The notes: generated by a model from the sequence alone, not told the origin. Counted from the first letter of the stretch, positions 7,102 to 16,313 are shown. The stretch is 64,000 nucleotides of DNA from Komagataeibacter sucrofermentans DSM 15973 (GCF_040581405.1 NZ_CP137157.1:2065001-2129000); one strand, 5' to 3'. Numbers and translations: made by a program.

Positions 7102-8262
7102 ATGAACGAAACCGATCGCCTTACTATCATACCCGTTTCCGGTTTTCGTCAGATGACCACCTTCATCCAGTTGCCCCGCCATCTCTATGCGGGGCTGCCG
7201 GGCTATGTGCCACCACTCGACCTGACCCAGCGCGACCTGCTCACCCCGCGCAAGAACTCCTTTTTCCGCAACGGGCGGGCGCAGTATTTTCTGGCCATGC
7301 GCGGCAGGCGGGCCGTGGGCCGCATCTCGGCGCAGATCGATCCGGTCTCGATGGAGCATTATGGCGAGCCGATCGGCTTTTTTGGCGCGCTCGATGCGAT
7401 TGACGACCTTGAGGTGGTTTCCGCCCTGCTCGATGCCGCAGGCACATGGCTGCACCAGCGCGGCATGAAGACCATGCGCGGCCCCCAGACACTCGACAGC
7501 AATGGCGAGTTCGGGATGATGCTCGAAGGCCACCACGCGCTGCCCATGGTGGCCATGCCGTGGCACCCCAAATGGCTGCCCGGCATGATGGATGCCTGCG
7601 GCTGCACCAAGGTGCGCGACCTCGTGGCCTACCAGATGCATACCGGGCCGGATGCGGAGGAAGCCCATCTCGTGCCCGCCAGCCTGCGGCTGGGCGAAGG
7701 CAGGCTGGGCAATGTCACCACGCGCGGCCTGCGCATGGACCGCATCAAGGAAGATGGCGAGATCCTCCGCCAGCTTTACAACGATGCCTGGCGCAATAAC
7801 TGGGGATCGATCCCGCTGGCGCGCGAAGACATCGAATCCATGATCGTGGAGATGAAGCCACTGCTCAAGCCCGAGCATTTCGTGCTGATCGAGCAGGCGG
7901 GCAAGCCGGTCTGCGTGGCGCTGGTGGTGCCCAACGTGTTCGACATCTCGGCCGACCTGAATGGTGACCCCTCGCCTCTGGGCTGGCTCAAGCTGGGCAA
8001 GCGGCTGCTGCGCCACGAGTTCCATTCCGCCCGCGTGATCCTGCTTGGCGTAAGCTCCGTGCTCGATGGCACCGCGCTGGGCGCGATCATGCCGGCCCTT
8101 GCCATTACCGAACTCATGAAGCGTGGCCGCAGCCTGCCCTACCGCACCATCGAACTGGGCTGGGTGCTAGAAACCAACACATCGATGCGCCGCCTGATCG
8201 AGCGCATCACGCCCGAGCCGTGCAAGCGCTACCGGGTCTATGACCGCGCGTTGGAAGAATAA
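7102..8262 (+). CDS. GNAT-like protein of the family often labelled 'dATP pyrophosphohydrolase'
   Basis: The 386-residue protein has the pattern of a widespread alphaproteobacterial family: an N-terminal FIQLPRHLYAGLPGYVPPLDLTQRDLLTPRKNSFF, then AQYFLAMRGRRAVGRISAQID (first GNAT-type strand-helix), the GFFGALDA turn and a C-terminal half ending in YRTIELGWVLETNTSMRRLIERI, which again resembles GNAT acyl-CoA-binding architecture. Many databases label such proteins N-acetyltransferase or dATP pyrophosphohydrolase; no Nudix box is present here, so the latter label is unsupported. The acyl acceptor is unknown. It is transcribed away from the SDR gene and ends at a complete copy of the intergenic repeat. 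Confidence 0.75.
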   Translation: MNETDRLTIIPVSGFRQMTTFIQLPRHLYAGLPGYVPPLDLTQRDLLTPRKNSFFRNGRAQYFLAMRGRRAVGRISAQIDPVSMEHYGEPIGFFGALDAIDDLEVVSALLDAAGTWLHQRGMKTMRGPQTLDSNGEFGMMLEGHHALPMVAMPWHPKWLPGMMDACGCTKVRDLVAYQMHTGPDAEEAHLVPASLRLGEGRLGNVTTRGLRMDRIKEDGEILRQLYNDAWRNNWGSIPLAREDIESMIVEMKPLLKPEHFVLIEQAGKPVCVALVVPNVFDISADLNGDPSPLGWLKLGKRLLRHEFHSARVILLGVSSVLDGTALGAIMPALAITELMKRGRSLPYRTIELGWVLETNTSMRRLIERITPEPCKRYRVYDRALEE

Positions 8263-8269
8263 GAAAAAA

Positions 8270-8350
8270 CAGAAGTTTCCGGGCGCCGTCTTTTTTCCAA
8301 AAGGCGGCGTTCTTCAAAGCTTTCCGAAAAAGCTTCACCAGAAACTTTCT
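8270..8350. repeat. Intergenic palindromic repeat copy 2 (complete, two hairpins inside outer arms)
   Basis: This is the fullest copy. Outer arms AGAAGTTTC (8271-8279) and GAAACTTTCT (8341-8350) are inverted relative to each other and enclose two hairpins: GCCGTC(T)n...AAAAGGCGGC (8285-8308) and AAAGCTTT...AAAAAGCTT (8316-8335). The RNA or single-stranded DNA could therefore form a three-way junction. It separates the convergent GNAT-like gene and thiL, and abuts the thiL stop codon, so it probably terminates both. Confidence 0.8.
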
Positions 8351-9336
8351 TATGTTTCAAGGTCGGCCACGTGGCTCCAGCCACGGTGGGCCAGTTTTAT
8401 GTCCTGCCCCGCTTCATCACGCACCTGCACGCCGCTCCCTGGCACGATCTGGCCAATACGGGTCATGGCCACGCCCACGCGGCCAGTATGGGCCAGCAGG
8501 CGGGCCTCCTGCGCGGGCGGCACGGCCAGCAGCAATTCATAATCATCGCCGCCTGTCAGGCAGCGCGGCAGCCATGTGGGGCCAAGTGCGCGCACCGCAG
8601 GCGAAAGCGGCACCCGTGCAGTCTCGATTATGGCACCCACACCGCTCTCACGCGCCATGTGCCCCAGATCCTGCACCAGCCCGTCCGACACATCCATGCC
8701 CGCCGAGGCAATGCCGCCGAGTTCAAGCCCCAGACGCGGGCGCGGCAACTGGTATCGGCTGGCAAGGAAGCCATCAGGGTCGGGCACCTGTCCCTGCCGG
8801 GCCAGCAGGCCCATGGCGCCATCGCCAATCGTGCCGGTGACCCATATCCCGTCACCTACCCGCGCCGTATTGCGCCGCAGCGCCATGCCCGGGGCCACAT
8901 GCCCCAGTATGGTGAGCGAGAGCACCAGCGGACCAGCCGTGGCGGTGGTATCGCCACCAAGCAGGGTAATGGCGAACTGCTGCTGGTCCTGCGCGAGACC
9001 TGCCGCAAACCCGGCAAACCAGGCCTCATCACGCGCAGGCGGCATGGAAACGGTCAGCAGGTAGCCCAGCGGCGTTGCATCCATGGCCGCAAGGTCGGAC
9101 AGGTTGCAGCGCAGCAGTTTGCGGCCAATGGTATGCGAAGGGTCATCAGGCAGAAAATGCACGCCCTCGACCATGGCATCCGCCGCGACGACAAGCTGCT
9201 GGCCCGCAGGGGGCGTAAATACGGCAGCGTCATCACGCAGGTCCAGCGCCCCGTTCCCGGCCAGCGGGCGGAACACGCGGGCAATAAAGCCGAATTCAGC
9301 CGGCAGGCCGTTCTCCTCGGCGTGATCCGCTGCCAT
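8350..9336 (-). CDS. thiL: Thiamine-monophosphate kinase
   Basis: ThiL makes thiamine diphosphate from thiamine monophosphate and ATP. The 328 residues show the AIR-synthase-fold landmarks: an N-terminal EFGFIARVFRPL, the Mg-binding LRDDAAVF (about 33-40), DAMVEGVHF, the NLSDLAAMDATPLG motif, ITLLGGDTTA and a C-terminal GGDDYELLLAV. It lies 24 bases downstream of nusB on the same strand, the usual nusB-thiL order, and is probably co-transcribed from nrdR or recQ. The stop codon is directly adjacent to the outer arm of the intergenic repeat. Confidence 0.93.
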   Translation of the reverse strand: MAADHAEENGLPAEFGFIARVFRPLAGNGALDLRDDAAVFTPPAGQQLVVAADAMVEGVHFLPDDPSHTIGRKLLRCNLSDLAAMDATPLGYLLTVSMPPARDEAWFAGFAAGLAQDQQQFAITLLGGDTTATAGPLVLSLTILGHVAPGMALRRNTARVGDGIWVTGTIGDGAMGLLARQGQVPDPDGFLASRYQLPRPRLGLELGGIASAGMDVSDGLVQDLGHMARESGVGAIIETARVPLSPAVRALGPTWLPRCLTGGDDYELLLAVPPAQEARLLAHTGRVGVAMTRIGQIVPGSGVQVRDEAGQDIKLAHRGWSHVADLET

Positions 9337-9360
9337 GGCCGCCCTCCTTATCTCCCCGCT

Positions 9361-9909
9361 TCAGGAAGCCGGGCTGTCGGGCGCTTCTTCATCAACGACT
9401 TCCTGAACCGCCTCGACCGTGGCGGCGGGAGCCGGTTCGTTCACGCGGCGTGACAGGGCATCGAGCACGCCGTTGAGCATGCGCGGCTCATCACCGGCCA
9501 GAAAGCCATGGCCGATATCCATGTATTCATTGATGATGACGCGCGCGGGTGCGGGGTCAGCGGCCAGCATCTCGCCGCCTGCCGCATGCATGATGGCGCG
9601 CGGCACCGGGTCAAGCCGGGCCAGCGGCCACGAGGCGGGCAGGATCTCGTGCAGCAGCGCGTCGATACGCTCCTGCCGGGCCATGGCCCCGCGCACCACA
9701 ATGCCGAACAGCCGCGCATCGGCTTCAGGCACCTGGCCTTCGGCATATTCGGACCCGGCCCCGCCAAGGCGGTGGCGGTTGAACTGGTTGATGACCTGCT
9801 CCGCCCCTTCATGGCCCTGTTCGATCTGGAACAGGGCCTGCACCGCTGCCACGCGTGAAGCGGTACGGGAACGGACCTTGGGCTGCCGGTCGCCGTCTGT
9901 CTGTGTCAT
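9361..9909 (-). CDS. nusB: Transcription antitermination factor NusB
   Basis: NusB binds boxA RNA with S10 in rRNA antitermination complexes. The 182-residue product has the conserved opening RSRTASRVAAVQALFQIEQ, the DARLFGIVVRGAMARQERIDALL helix, and the C-terminal RLDPVPRAIMHAAGGEML...VIINEYMDIGHGFLAGDEPRMLNGVLD motif. The C-terminal 25 residues are an acidic Ala/Pro/Glu-rich tail beyond the usual domain end. It sits between nrdR and thiL. In many relatives ribD, ribE and ribH lie between nrdR and nusB; here they are absent. Confidence 0.94.
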   Translation of the reverse strand: MTQTDGDRQPKVRSRTASRVAAVQALFQIEQGHEGAEQVINQFNRHRLGGAGSEYAEGQVPEADARLFGIVVRGAMARQERIDALLHEILPASWPLARLDPVPRAIMHAAGGEMLAADPAPARVIINEYMDIGHGFLAGDEPRMLNGVLDALSRRVNEPAPAATVEAVQEVVDEEAPDSPAS

Positions 9910-9981
9910 GGCGCGTTACTCCTGCTGTGGCGTTGCTGCAAAATCACGGCTTCATCGCCTCTTTGGGCGGCGGGGTCCAGT

Positions 9982-10488
9982 TCAATCTTTGTCTTTCGGG
10001 CCGGAAGGCGGAAAGTCCTCGCCGCCCTCCCCCGGCCCGGCGGTTGAAATCGTGGCCAGAATATCAGCAAAATCCTTGGTTTCACGGAAATCCCAGTGCA
10101 CGCTGGCAAAACGGATATAGGCAACCGAATCAATTTCGCGCAGCGTTTCCATGACCAGCCGCCCGATATCGCGTGAGGGGATGTCCGTCTCGCCCATCGC
10201 CTCGAGCCTGCGCACCAGTCCGTTGACGATCCGCTCGATCCGCTCGGCATCCACCGGGCGCTTGCGCAGCGCGATCCGCACCGAGCGGGCAAGCTTGTCG
10301 CGCTCAAAGGGCACGCGCCGCGCATCGGCCTTGATGACCACAAGATCGCGCAACTGCACGCGCTCGATGGTGGTGAAGCGCTGCCCGCATGAGCCACAGA
10401 TGCGCCTGCGGCGGATGGCCGCCCCATCTTCATGCGGGCGGCTGTCCTTTACCTGTGTGTCATCATGTCCGCAAAAAGGGCAACGCAT
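9982..10488 (-). CDS. nrdR: Transcriptional repressor NrdR
   Basis: NrdR represses ribonucleotide reductase genes by binding NrdR boxes in an ATP/dATP-dependent way. The N-terminal zinc ribbon is intact (CPFCGHDD...[12 protein letters not shown], four cysteines), followed by the ATP-cone domain ([30 protein letters not shown]) and the conserved end [15 protein letters not shown]. The ATG at 10488, starting MRCPFCGH as in the family, is preferred over a TTG two codons upstream; this gives 168 residues. A Gly/Pro-rich tail follows the domain. It lies 47 bases downstream of recQ. No ribonucleotide reductase gene is in the window. Confidence 0.94.
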   Translation of the reverse strand: MRCPFCGHDDTQVKDSRPHEDGAAIRRRRICGSCGQRFTTIERVQLRDLVVIKADARRVPFERDKLARSVRIALRKRPVDAERIERIVNGLVRRLEAMGETDIPSRDIGRLVMETLREIDSVAYIRFASVHWDFRETKDFADILATISTAGPGEGGEDFPPSGPKDKD

Positions 10489-10535
10489 GGGCAAGCTGTT
10501 CCTGATCTGGGGGCAAAATCATGCATGGCGCGGCC

Positions 10536-12374
10536 TCAGGCCCCGGTTTGCGCCAGCACATCGAGCACCGCCTCACCGTAGCGGGCCAGTTTCGAGCCCC
10601 CCACGCCACGGATCATGCCAAGTTCATCAAGCGAGGTCGGCCGCTCAAGGGCAATATCATGCAGCACGGCATCATGAAAAATGACATAGGGCGGAATTTC
10701 CTGCTCACGGGCCTCGCCTAGCCGCCAGTTGCGCAGCGCCTCGTAGCGGGCGGCAGCCTCAGGCGTCAGGTCGGCCATGGCAGGCCGGGTGCCGCCGCCG
10801 ACGCCACGCACTGCGGTGGCCTTGAGATCCTCGGTTGCGTCCTCGCGCAGCATGATCGGCTGCTCACCCCGCAATATGGGCCGCGCGCGCCCTTCCTCAA
10901 GGGCCAGGGCGTTATATTCGCCCGTTACCCTGATGGCGCCGCGCGCGATGAGCTGGCGGATCACGCCACGCCAGAACGGCTCGGGCCGGTCGCGGCCTAT
11001 GCCGAACACGCTCAGCTTTTCATGCCCGTGCCGCGCCGTCATGTCCGATGTCTTGCCGCGCAGCACGCCCGCCACATGCACCGCGCCAAAGCGCTGCCCG
11101 GTGCGGTAGATGGCCGAGAGCACCTTCTGCGCGGCCACCGTGCCATCAAACGTGGCCACCGGGCTGCGGCAGTTGTCGCAATGGCCGCAGGCTTCATCGA
11201 GTTCCTCGCCAAAGCACGAGAGCAGCGCCTGCGTGCGGCAGCCCGTGGTTTCGGTCAGGGCGATCATGGCTTCGAGCCGTGCGCTCATGATGCGTTTCTG
11301 CGCATCGGGCGCGTTGGACTGCTCCAGCCAGTAACGCGCGCGGGCCATGTCATCGCCGCCATAAAGCAGCACGGTTTCCGCCTGCTCGCCATCGCGCCCG
11401 GCGCGGCCGATCTGCTGGTAATACCCTTCGGGCGAGGAGGGCATGTCCAGATGCACCACGGCGCGCACGTCGGGCCGGTCGATGCCCATGCCAAAGGCGA
11501 TGGTGGCCACGATCACCACCGGCTCGCCCGAGCGGAAGCGCATCAGTGCCGCACGCTTTTCCACCGGCGAGAGACCGGCATGGAACGGCAGCGCCGCATA
11601 GCCCTTGCCCGCAAGCGAGCGGGCCACGCGCTCGGTCTTGCTGCGGCTGCCGCAATACACGATGGAGGCCGCCCCGCGATGCCGGTCGAGAATGGCGGTG
11701 AGCTGGCGGATTTCCGATGTCTTGGGCTTGACCGCAATATCAAGATTGGGGCGGTGGAAGCTGGCCTTGAGCACCGTGGCATCGGGCATGGCCAGGGCTT
11801 CAAGGATGTCGCTGCGCGTGCGTGCATCCGCCGTGGCGGTGAGGGCTATGCGCGGCACATTGGGGAAATGCTGCGGCAATGCCGCAAGCTCGCGGTATTC
11901 GGGGCGGAACTCATGCCCCCAGGCCGAGATGCAGTGCGCCTCGTCAATGGCGATGACCGAGAGCGTCAGCCGCCCGAGCCGGTCGAGCATGCCCGGCGAG
12001 AGCAGGCGCTCGGGCGAAACGTAAAGAATGTCGAGCCGCCCCGCCATCAGGTCGGAACGCACGCGGGCAGCATCCTCTGGTTCCTGCTCGGAATGCAGGG
12101 CACCCGCGTTGACGCCAAGCTGCCGCAGCGCGGCAACCTGGTCATCCATCAGCGCAATCAGGGGGGATATGACCAGCCCCGTGCCGGGCCGGGCAAGGGC
12201 GGGCACCTGGTAGCACACGCTCTTGCCGCCGCCGGTGGGCATGAGCACAAGGCAGTCGCGCCCGGCCATGACCTCCGCCACCGCCTGCTGCTGCAGGCCG
12301 CGGAAATCGGGAAAGCCGAAAACCTCGGCCAGCACCGCGCGCGGGTCGCGCGTGCCGCCTTCGGGCGTGGTCAT
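10536..12374 (-). CDS. recQ: ATP-dependent DNA helicase RecQ
   Basis: RecQ unwinds DNA 3'-to-5' in recombination and fork repair. The 612-residue protein has Q-motif-like FGFPDFRGLQ, Walker A MPTGGGKS (about 44-51), DEAH box (IDEAHCISAWGHEFRPEYR with the aromatic-rich loop), SIVYCGSR, the motif VI region QQIGRAGRDG, a zinc-binding region with CRTQALLSCFGEELDEACGHCDNC, a winged-helix RQC domain and a C-terminal HRDC domain (YEALRNWRLGEAREQEIPPYVIFHD...). Length matches standard bacterial RecQ. It is followed on the same strand by nrdR, and preceded by a small OmpA-like lipoprotein gene 23 bases upstream. Confidence 0.96.
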   Translation of the reverse strand: MTTPEGGTRDPRAVLAEVFGFPDFRGLQQQAVAEVMAGRDCLVLMPTGGGKSVCYQVPALARPGTGLVISPLIALMDDQVAALRQLGVNAGALHSEQEPEDAARVRSDLMAGRLDILYVSPERLLSPGMLDRLGRLTLSVIAIDEAHCISAWGHEFRPEYRELAALPQHFPNVPRIALTATADARTRSDILEALAMPDATVLKASFHRPNLDIAVKPKTSEIRQLTAILDRHRGAASIVYCGSRSKTERVARSLAGKGYAALPFHAGLSPVEKRAALMRFRSGEPVVIVATIAFGMGIDRPDVRAVVHLDMPSSPEGYYQQIGRAGRDGEQAETVLLYGGDDMARARYWLEQSNAPDAQKRIMSARLEAMIALTETTGCRTQALLSCFGEELDEACGHCDNCRSPVATFDGTVAAQKVLSAIYRTGQRFGAVHVAGVLRGKTSDMTARHGHEKLSVFGIGRDRPEPFWRGVIRQLIARGAIRVTGEYNALALEEGRARPILRGEQPIMLREDATEDLKATAVRGVGGGTRPAMADLTPEAAARYEALRNWRLGEAREQEIPPYVIFHDAVLHDIALERPTSLDELGMIRGVGGSKLARYGEAVLDVLAQTGA

Positions 12375-12397
12375 ATCATCAAAAGCGGGGCCTTCGC

Positions 12398-12772
12398 TCA
12401 GCGTCCGCCAACCTCGATCTCGACCCGGCGCGAGGCCAGCGCACCGTCCTCATTGTTCATCGGGCCACGCGGCTGCTGGCTGATATGGCCTGCATCCACG
12501 CCGTCAACCGCAAGCTGGCGGGCCACGATCTTGGCGCGGTCAATGGCCAGCAGCTCATCGGCCGACAGGTCATGGCTGGCAGCGGCATAGCCTTCAACGC
12601 GCACCTTGGCGTTGTGCGCCACCGCGCGCTGGGCCGCCTGCGAGATCACGGTCTGGGCCGGAGCATCAAGCTGGGCCGAATTGGGGGTGAAGAACACGAC
12701 ATATTTGCCCGGATGGCCACCAGCGCATCCTGTCAGCAGACCAAGACCAAGAAGAAGGGACAGGCGACGCAT
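12398..12772 (-). CDS. Small OmpA-like lipoprotein
   Basis: The 124 residues start with a lipoprotein signal (MRRLSLLLGLGLLTGCAGG; lipobox LLTG-C, acylated Cys16). The mature part is a shortened OmpA-type peptidoglycan-binding domain: YVVFFTPNSAQLDAPAQTVISQAA, then VRVEGYAAAS and LAIDRAKIVARQLAVDGVDAGHISQQPRG, ending ASRRVEIEV, where the R-R and D are typical peptidoglycan contacts. It is likely an outer-membrane-anchored protein that touches the cell wall. It precedes recQ closely and may be co-transcribed with it. Confidence 0.82.
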   Translation of the reverse strand: MRRLSLLLGLGLLTGCAGGHPGKYVVFFTPNSAQLDAPAQTVISQAAQRAVAHNAKVRVEGYAAASHDLSADELLAIDRAKIVARQLAVDGVDAGHISQQPRGPMNNEDGALASRRVEIEVGGR

Positions 12773-12906
12773 GATGGAGTTACTCCCGTTTCAGATATGC
12801 ATGACGGACCGCGCCCAGCCTTGAGGTGTGTCCGATCCGGTTTTCCGCTACTTCGTGCCCGCTGGGGCGGGGCACGTCAATCCTTTCGGCGGGCATGACC
12901 GCCCCT

Positions 12907-14604
12907 TCATGCCGTAGCGGCCACAGTTTTGCCACCCACGATACGCCATGCCTGATCCAGCTTTTCCACACCCGTCAGCCGATGCACGATCAAAATGACC
13001 GTGCGCCCCTGCGTCACGTCATTGAGGGTGAGCAGGAATTCACGCTCGGTCTGGGCATCAAGCCCGGTGGCCGGTTCATCCAGAATCAGGATCGGCGCGC
13101 GCGACAGCAGCACGCGGGCCAGCGCCAGCCGTCGCCCCTGCCCGCCGGACACGCTCGCCCCCCCTTCACCCAGCCAGCTATCCAGCCCATCAGGCAGGTC
13201 GCGCACCACATCGGCCACGCGGGCCTGCTCGAGTGCTGCCCACAGGTCGGCCTCGGTGGCATCGGGGCGGCCAAGCAGCAGGTTGGCGCGAATCGTATCG
13301 GTAAACAGATGCGTCGCCTGTGACAGCCACGCAATCCGCCCGCGCAGCGCCTCGTCGCGGATGGTGGCGATATCCTCGCCCCCCAGCGTAATGCGCCCCG
13401 CCTGCGGCCCCACCACCTTGAGCAGCAGCGCCGCCAGCGTGGACTTGCCCGCCCCCGATGGCCCCATGACCGCAATGCGCTGCCCTGCGGGAATGCTCAG
13501 GTCAAGATGATCGAGCACGGGCGCGCGGGCCTCATCCCAACGGAAGGAAACCTGCTCGAAGCGGATATCGGTGCCTTCGGGCGCGGGTTGCGTGCCTTCA
13601 GGCGGCGCATGCCCGGGCAGGTCGCCCACCGCCACCACGCGGGCGGCGGCACGGGTGATGTTGCCCGCCAGCGCGCCCGCGCGCGTCAGCCCGCCAATGC
13701 TCTCGAAGGCCGCAACCGTGAGGAACAGCACGGCGGCGGCAGGCAGCGGGGCAATGCGCGGCATACCCAGCCCAAGGGCCGCGGCCAGAACCGCAACAAC
13801 CGCCGCCTGCCCGCACAGATAGGAGGCAGCGCCAGCAAGCGCCAGCATACGGGCCTGCTTCATCTGCGCGCGGCAAAGGGCGGCATCCCGGTCGCGCACA
13901 TGGTCGAGCATGCGCCCCTCCGCACCGAAGGTCGCGATTTCACGCAGGCCACCCACCATGTCGAGCACGCCCACGCGCAACTGCGCGGCCTCATGGTTGA
14001 CCACTCCACCTTCGCGCCGCCCCAGCATGGCGGCGCACAGCGGCAGCACGAACGCCCCGCAGGCGAACAGCGCACACACCACCATGGCCAGAACGGAACT
14101 GACCATGTTGATGGCAATGAACAGGAACGGCAGCACAAGGCACGCCCCCGCCAGCGGAATGATGATGCGCAGGTAAAGCCCGTCCAGCGTCTCGACATCC
14201 GATACGAGGCGCGAGAGCAGATCGCCCGCGCGGCGGAAGCCAAGCCCCGCCGCCGCCCCGCGCGCAAGGTGGCGGAAGAACCACACCCGCACATCCGCCA
14301 GCGCGCGGAACATGGCATCATGCGTGACCAGCCGCTCCGCATAGCGCAGGATCACCCGCGCACTGCCAAAGATGCGCAGCGCCCCGGTGGTGACCACGAT
14401 CATGCCCATGGTCATGGCCGCGACGCGGATGCCGGCCTCGCGCATCAGCACAAGGCCGATGATCAGGGCCAGCAGCGACAGCAGCGCCCCCGCCGTGAGC
14501 AGCGGCGCACGACGCTGCCAGATCTGCAGGATGCGGCCCACGGGGGCGAGCACGCCCTCGCGCCGGGCCATGCGGTTCAGTTCCCTTGTCTGTGAGGATT
14601 TCAC
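12907..14604 (-). CDS. cydC: CydC, subunit of the CydDC ABC exporter
   Basis: CydDC exports cysteine and glutathione to the periplasm and is required for assembly of cytochrome bd. This half-transporter has 565 residues: about six hydrophobic segments in the first 310, then an ABC ATPase with Walker A GPSGAGKST, signature VSGGQGRRLALAR, Walker B ILILDEPATG and the switch His in VHRLTG. The conserved RYAERLVTHDAMFR motif early in the membrane domain is typical of CydC. It overlaps the end of cydD by four bases. The structural genes cydAB are not in the window. A GC-rich inverted repeat (GTGCCCGC/GCGGGGCAC near 12859-12875) follows the stop and may terminate. Confidence 0.92.
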   Translation of the reverse strand: MKSSQTRELNRMARREGVLAPVGRILQIWQRRAPLLTAGALLSLLALIIGLVLMREAGIRVAAMTMGMIVVTTGALRIFGSARVILRYAERLVTHDAMFRALADVRVWFFRHLARGAAAGLGFRRAGDLLSRLVSDVETLDGLYLRIIIPLAGACLVLPFLFIAINMVSSVLAMVVCALFACGAFVLPLCAAMLGRREGGVVNHEAAQLRVGVLDMVGGLREIATFGAEGRMLDHVRDRDAALCRAQMKQARMLALAGAASYLCGQAAVVAVLAAALGLGMPRIAPLPAAAVLFLTVAAFESIGGLTRAGALAGNITRAAARVVAVGDLPGHAPPEGTQPAPEGTDIRFEQVSFRWDEARAPVLDHLDLSIPAGQRIAVMGPSGAGKSTLAALLLKVVGPQAGRITLGGEDIATIRDEALRGRIAWLSQATHLFTDTIRANLLLGRPDATEADLWAALEQARVADVVRDLPDGLDSWLGEGGASVSGGQGRRLALARVLLSRAPILILDEPATGLDAQTEREFLLTLNDVTQGRTVILIVHRLTGVEKLDQAWRIVGGKTVAATA

Positions 14605-16313
14605 GATACTTTCTCCCCACTGGTCACGACATGGCCCTGCGCCAGGTCAATCCGCTGGCCGTCAAAGCCCGTTACAGCACTGGAATGGGTCGCCAGGATG
14701 ACGGTGCGCCGGGCGGCAAGGCGGCGCAGGCTTTCAAACACATCGGCCTCGGTATCGGGGTCAAGATGCGCGGTTGGCTCATCAAGCACCACAAGCGGCG
14801 CATCCTTGAGGAAGGCGCGGGCGATCGCCACACGCTGCGCCTGCCCGCCAGACAGGCCAAAGCCTCCCTCGCCAATAAAGGTATCAAGCCCGTGGGGCAG
14901 GCTGGCCACGAAATCCTCGGCCGCTGCCGCCACAACGGCCGCTTGCAACTGTTCGGGTGTTGCATGGGGGCGGGCAAACAGGATGTTCTCGCGCAGCGTG
15001 CCCGCAAACAGCACCGGCTTCTGCCCGATCCACGAGGTCATGGCCACCAGCGCTTCAGGCGCCAGCGTGGTCATGTCCACGCCGTTGAACGTAATGCGCC
15101 CGCTGGCGGGCTGGATGAAGCCGAGCAGCAGTTCGATGATGGTGGACTTGCCCGAACCCGATGCACCGCACAGCAGCAGCGTCTGGCCCGCGGGCACGTT
15201 GAAGGAAACATCATCAACCGCCATGCCGCGTGCCGCATCCCATGCGAAGCTGACATGCTCGAAAGCGACCGCGACACCCCCCGTCATGTCGCACACCGCC
15301 TGCCCGCCAACCCGCGCGGGCGTGGCATCGGGCAGGATGCGCATCGCGCCCGCCGCACCCGAGGCATGGGCCCGGTCCTGATAGGCCAGGGCAAGACTGC
15401 GGAAGGGCGCAAAGAATTCCGGCACCACCAGCACCACGAACAGCCCGCGCGCGACCTGCCCTGCCATGATGGCGGCAGGCACGCCCTGCTCATGCAGGTC
15501 CATCAGGTGGGCGCCGTTGCGCAGGGCGATGAGCACGAGGGCCACAACCATGGCGCAGTCGATGGAGGCGGAAGACAGGAAGGCCACGCGCAGCACCTTC
15601 ATGGTGCGCAGGCGCAACTCCTCGGCCGCAGCGGCAAGCTTGCGGGTTTCATCCTCCGTGCGACCGGACAGGACAATGGTGGCGATGCCGCGCACCCGGT
15701 CGAGAAAGCGGGCCTGCAGGCGGGTCATGGCCAGAAACTGGTTGCGTGAGGCCACGGCCGCCCCGATGCCGAACAGCGCCTGGCCAAACGGCACGGCCAT
15801 GCCGCACACGGCCATGATCAGCGCCGAGCCCGGCTGCACGAACGCCGCGAGCACGCCAATAACAAGCGGTGCCGCCACCCACAGCACGGAAGCGGGCAGC
15901 CAGCGGGCGAAGAACCCGTCCAGCGCCTCGATCCGGTCAACGGCCAGCGCGGTCAGCTCACCCGTGTGGTGCTGGCGCAAAAGGCCCGGCCCGCCACGCA
16001 TGATGGCCTCGATCACGCCATTACGCAGCCGGGCGCGGCCTTTCATGCCCGCCCGCGCGGCCAGGGTGTCAGACCCCGCCTGCAACCCCGCGCGCGCTAC
16101 CGCCAGCCCGGCCAGCCCGGCCAGCGGCCACGCAACGACCGGCATGCCACCGGGCACCAGCACGCAGGCCAGCACGGTGGCGATGCACCACACCTGCCCC
16201 ACGGCGATGGCGGATATGGCCAGACCCAGCAACACGACAGGCATGGCCTGCCTGCGCCCCAGGCGCGACTGTGCCCGGGTCCACGCCTTCATCACTGTCT
16301 TGTCATCGTTCAT
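14601..16313 (-). CDS. cydD: CydD, subunit of the CydDC ABC exporter
   Basis: The partner half-transporter, 570 residues, has membrane segments in the first 320 and an ABC domain with Walker A GASGSGKST, signature LSGGQAQRVAIAR, Walker B LVVLDEPTAHLD and switch ATHSSA. The LRNGVIEAIMRGGPGLLRQHHTGELTALAVDRIEALDGFFARWLP segment is typical of CydD. cydD precedes cydC with a four-base overlap, implying translational coupling. The start ATG at 16313 leaves 98 bases to the upstream kinase gene, which carries the promoter. Confidence 0.92.
   Translation of the reverse strand: MNDDKTVMKAWTRAQSRLGRRQAMPVVLLGLAISAIAVGQVWCIATVLACVLVPGGMPVVAWPLAGLAGLAVARAGLQAGSDTLAARAGMKGRARLRNGVIEAIMRGGPGLLRQHHTGELTALAVDRIEALDGFFARWLPASVLWVAAPLVIGVLAAFVQPGSALIMAVCGMAVPFGQALFGIGAAVASRNQFLAMTRLQARFLDRVRGIATIVLSGRTEDETRKLAAAAEELRLRTMKVLRVAFLSSASIDCAMVVALVLIALRNGAHLMDLHEQGVPAAIMAGQVARGLFVVLVVPEFFAPFRSLALAYQDRAHASGAAGAMRILPDATPARVGGQAVCDMTGGVAVAFEHVSFAWDAARGMAVDDVSFNVPAGQTLLLCGASGSGKSTIIELLLGFIQPASGRITFNGVDMTTLAPEALVAMTSWIGQKPVLFAGTLRENILFARPHATPEQLQAAVVAAAAEDFVASLPHGLDTFIGEGGFGLSGGQAQRVAIARAFLKDAPLVVLDEPTAHLDPDTEADVFESLRRLAARRTVILATHSSAVTGFDGQRIDLAQGHVVTSGEKVS

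Noticed and set aside
12780-12971. 63-codon frame between the OmpA-like lipoprotein and cydC
   Set aside because: It overlaps the 3' end of cydC in another frame and has no ribosome binding site or recognisable sequence.
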